NCBI GenBank assembly: GCA_041648735.1
Contig: JBAZOO010000050.1
Span: forward strand, 1-12,992
Length of the DNA stretch: 12,992 nt
Direction of reading: 5' to 3'
DNA from: JBAZOO01 sp041648735
GTDB lineage: Bacteria; Verrucomicrobiota; Lentisphaeria; Oligosphaerales; CAITYL01
Shown piece after piece: positions 10,871 to 12,992 of this stretch. Numbering within the stretch: the first letter of the stretch is position 1; every line of letters starts with the position of its first letter. A model generated the notes under the pieces. It searched no databases. It had not been told where the DNA came from and was given only the letters and a program-made list of their open reading frames with translations. A program made the translations under genes and the position numbers.

Positions 10871-12992
10871 ACCCTGAACCTGACCCTGGCATCCTCCCTG
10901 GCCCTGACGGCCGCCGCCGCCCTGCTCGCCACCCCCGCCGCCCTCGCGGCCAACTTCACCTGGGATGGAAACGGCTCCACGGCGCCCAATCCCAATGGCG
11001 GCACCGGCACGTGGGATCTGGCCAACTCGAATTGGTGGGACGGCGCAAGCAACGTCGTATGGACCGACACCAGCGGCACGGCCGACACCGCCACCTTCGC
11101 CAACACGGCCGGCACGGTCACCCTCGACACCAGCCTCGGCGCTTTGGGCCTGAACTTCACCACCACAGGCTACACGATCAGCGGCACCGGCACCATCAGC
11201 CTTGGCGCCAGCGGCATTGACGCCTCCACTCTCGCCAGCGGCACCACGGCGATCAACACCAACCTGGCCTTGGTGGCCAGCCAGACTTGGAACGTCGGCA
11301 CGGGCGCTCTGATCACCTCCACCGGCGTCATCTCCGGCTCCGGGTTTGGCATCACCAAAACCGGCGCCGGGTCACTCACCCTCAGCGGCACCAACACCTT
11401 CGACGGCGGCCTGACCGTCAAGAGCGGCACGGTGACGCTTAACAATAACACGGCTGCCGGCAGCGGCGCCATCACCCTTGGCGACACCAGCGGCAGTGCC
11501 AATGCCACGGTTGGCGCGGTCTTCACCGGCACAATAGCGAACGCCATCAATGTGGTGGCAGGCAGCACCGGCGTGCTTACCATCGACAACAGATCCGGTA
11601 ACGGTGCGGTAGTCACCTTCACCGGCGCCATCACCCTCGCCAACGATGTGACGCTCGCGAAATCCACCGGCGACAGGAATTCGGTTACCTCGGGCGACAT
11701 CACCGGCACGGGCAATATCACGATCAAAAATGCCACCGTGGACCAAACCCTCACGCTGGGCAAAATCGGCGGCAGCTATAACGCGATAGGCTCCATCACC
11801 AACCTCAGCACGGCGACAGGAGGGGCAACGGTAGCCATTTTGTCGGACATCGGTGGCAATGTTGTCAACATCACCCAGAATGGTGTGACAAAAATGATCT
11901 TAAGCGGCACGAACACCAACACCGGCTTGGTTTCTATTCAGGCCGGCGTGCTCGACTTCCAGAAGGCCGTTTCGCTTTACAACAACACGCCTGGGAGTTG
12001 GACGGCCGCCAACATCGATGTGAAATCCGGCGCGACCCTCGGCCTGGGGCTGGGCGGCCCGGGCGCCTTCGCCTCTGCCGATATCGATACCATCCGGACG
12101 AATCTGGACACCGCAACCCCGGGCCAGGGTTTCGAATCCGGCGCGTCCCTCGGCATCGACACTACCGGCAATAACGCGACCTATGCCTCCACCATCGCCA
12201 ACCCCAATGGCGGCGCCAACGTCCTGGGCTTCGTCAAGCTCGGCGGCAATACCCTCACCCTCTCCGGCCCGAACACCTATACCGGGCCGACGCAGATCAC
12301 AGGCGGCGCCTTGAGCGTCGCGTCGCTGAACAGTGTTTCCGGCGGCACCGCCAGCAGCAACCTGGGCGCGCCGACCACCGTCGCCAACGGCACCATCAAC
12401 TTCTTTGGTAGTTCGTTCGGCAACGGGCAACTGACCTACACGGGCGCCGGCGAGACCACTGATCGCGTGCTCAATTTGTCCGGCGGCGGGCAATATACCG
12501 CCACCCTCGACCAGTCAGGCACCGGTCTGCTCAAGTTCACCAGCGACATGACATTCGCCGGCGCGTCGGGAAGCAAGATTCTCATCCTGCAAGGCAACAC
12601 CGCCGGCACCGGCGAATTCGCCGGGGCGATTGGGAACAAAGACGCCAACAACCTAACAGTCGTCCGCAAGGCCGGCACGGGCACCTGGACACTCTCCGGC
12701 GCAAACACTTACACCGGCACGACCAGCGTCAACGGCGGCATCTTGAGCGTCGCGTCGCTGAACAGCGTTTCCGGCGGCAGCGCCAGCAGCAACCTGGGCG
12801 CGCCCAAGACCGTGCCCAACGGCACCATCGCCGTCGGCAGCGGCGTTACGGCTGCCACCCTGCTTTACACCGGCGCGGGTGAAACCACCGACCGCGTCAT
12901 CAACCTCGCAGGCACCACCGGCGGGGCAACGATTGACCAGTCCGGCACTGGCCTGCTGAAGTTCACCAGCGCCTTCACCGCCACCGGCGGAG
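10859..12992 (+). CDS. Autotransporter-associated beta-strand repeat (PATR) protein, 3' end beyond window
   Basis: 711 codons are visible and the frame stays open to the window edge. From ATG 10859 (AAAGGA 7 nt upstream) the protein starts with a textbook signal peptide, cut near ALA-A at residue 30. Then comes the family N-terminus: FTWDGNG, GGTGTWDLANSNWWDG, and DTATFANTAGTVTLDTSLGALGL. PATR repeats follow, for example KTGAGSLTLSGTNTFDGGLTV, LTLSGPNTYTGPTQI and KAGTGTWTLSGANTYTGTT, alternating with modules of the type YTGAGETTDRV ... DQSGTGLLKFTS. It is a clear paralogue of the gene at the left edge, sharing blocks such as NIDVKSGATL and SLYN. By analogy it should end in a PEP-CTERM anchor outside the window. 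In-frame ATG 10793 also has a ribosome site and would add 22 charged residues before the signal peptide. Probably an exported envelope or adhesion protein; exact role unknown. Confidence 0.88.
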   Translation, partial: MPHRTLNLTLASSLALTAAAALLATPAALAANFTWDGNGSTAPNPNGGTGTWDLANSNWWDGASNVVWTDTSGTADTATFANTAGTVTLDTSLGALGLNFTTTGYTISGTGTISLGASGIDASTLASGTTAINTNLALVASQTWNVGTGALITSTGVISGSGFGITKTGAGSLTLSGTNTFDGGLTVKSGTVTLNNNTAAGSGAITLGDTSGSANATVGAVFTGTIANAINVVAGSTGVLTIDNRSGNGAVVTFTGAITLANDVTLAKSTGDRNSVTSGDITGTGNITIKNATVDQTLTLGKIGGSYNAIGSITNLSTATGGATVAILSDIGGNVVNITQNGVTKMILSGTNTNTGLVSIQAGVLDFQKAVSLYNNTPGSWTAANIDVKSGATLGLGLGGPGAFASADIDTIRTNLDTATPGQGFESGASLGIDTTGNNATYASTIANPNGGANVLGFVKLGGNTLTLSGPNTYTGPTQITGGALSVASLNSVSGGTASSNLGAPTTVANGTINFFGSSFGNGQLTYTGAGETTDRVLNLSGGGQYTATLDQSGTGLLKFTSDMTFAGASGSKILILQGNTAGTGEFAGAIGNKDANNLTVVRKAGTGTWTLSGANTYTGTTSVNGGILSVASLNSVSGGSASSNLGAPKTVPNGTIAVGSGVTAATLLYTGAGETTDRVINLAGTTGGATIDQSGTGLLKFTSAFTATGG
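12311..12829 (+). repeat. Intragenic duplicated module in the second PATR gene
   Basis: 12311-12397 and 12743-12829 match at 80 of 87 bases and are exactly 432 bp (144 codons) apart in frame. Both encode LSVASLNSVSGG(T/S)ASSNLGAP followed by TGAGETTDRV and DQSGTGLLKFTS. Similarity falls off towards the end of the module. This is a recent in-frame duplication of one PATR-plus-linker unit; more copies may follow outside the window. Confidence 0.88.

Overview
This is a GC-rich window in which every convincing gene lies on the + strand. It looks like chromosome from the Lentisphaerota / Kiritimatiellota / Verrucomicrobiota part of the PVC superphylum. The reasons are a pseudopilin with the near-invariant FTLIELLVVIAIIAIL start and an H-X9-DG tail, two autotransporter-associated beta-strand repeat (PATR) proteins (one with a visible PEP-CTERM end), paired FAD_oxidored-type flavoproteins, a GntR-HTH/LacI-sensor chimeric regulator, and gene borders littered with short TTCGTGG-type repeats. 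The taxon is an inference from gene style, not from a marker gene.

Layout. 1-2687: 3' part of a PATR/PEP-CTERM surface protein whose last 11 codons and stop come from a 2x49-bp tandem repeat. 2688-2980: repeat-filled spacer (49-bp tandem, 10-bp-stem palindrome, 9-bp microsatellite, GC hairpin, TTCGTGG repeat). 2981-3751: H-X9-DG pseudopilin. 3752-4035: spacer with a weak terminator, a 17-bp inverted repeat, a dyad and a 48-bp micro-ORF repeat. 4036-6207: secreted sialate O-acetylesterase with an extra C-terminal domain. 6208-6605: spacer with a second copy of the 48-bp repeat, the 40-codon wreck of an FAD-dependent oxidoreductase, and small palindromes. 6606-7967 and 8024-9385: two intact FAD-dependent oxidoreductases, probably one operon. 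9386-9583: regulator promoter (TTGACA-16-TAAAAT) with a palindrome abutting the -35 box. 9584-10732: GntR/LacI-type regulator. 10859-12992: 5' part of a second PATR protein, open at the window edge.

How they may work together (inference). The regulator, esterase and flavoproteins have the composition of a small glycan-use locus: a secreted esterase strips acetyl groups from a sugar, cytoplasmic flavoproteins oxidise or otherwise process a product, and a sugar-sensing repressor controls expression. The pseudopilin and PATR proteins would be cell-surface components. No transporter, glycoside hydrolase, sulfatase or exosortase is in the window, so the substrate cannot be named.

The most unusual signals are non-genic or decayed: a 48-bp repeat whose two copies are similar exactly from an ATG to a TAA and carry a dyad around TCATGA; an internally deleted flavoprotein gene rejoined at a shared Val-Ala-Gly motif; and repeats that have supplied new C-termini to two proteins.
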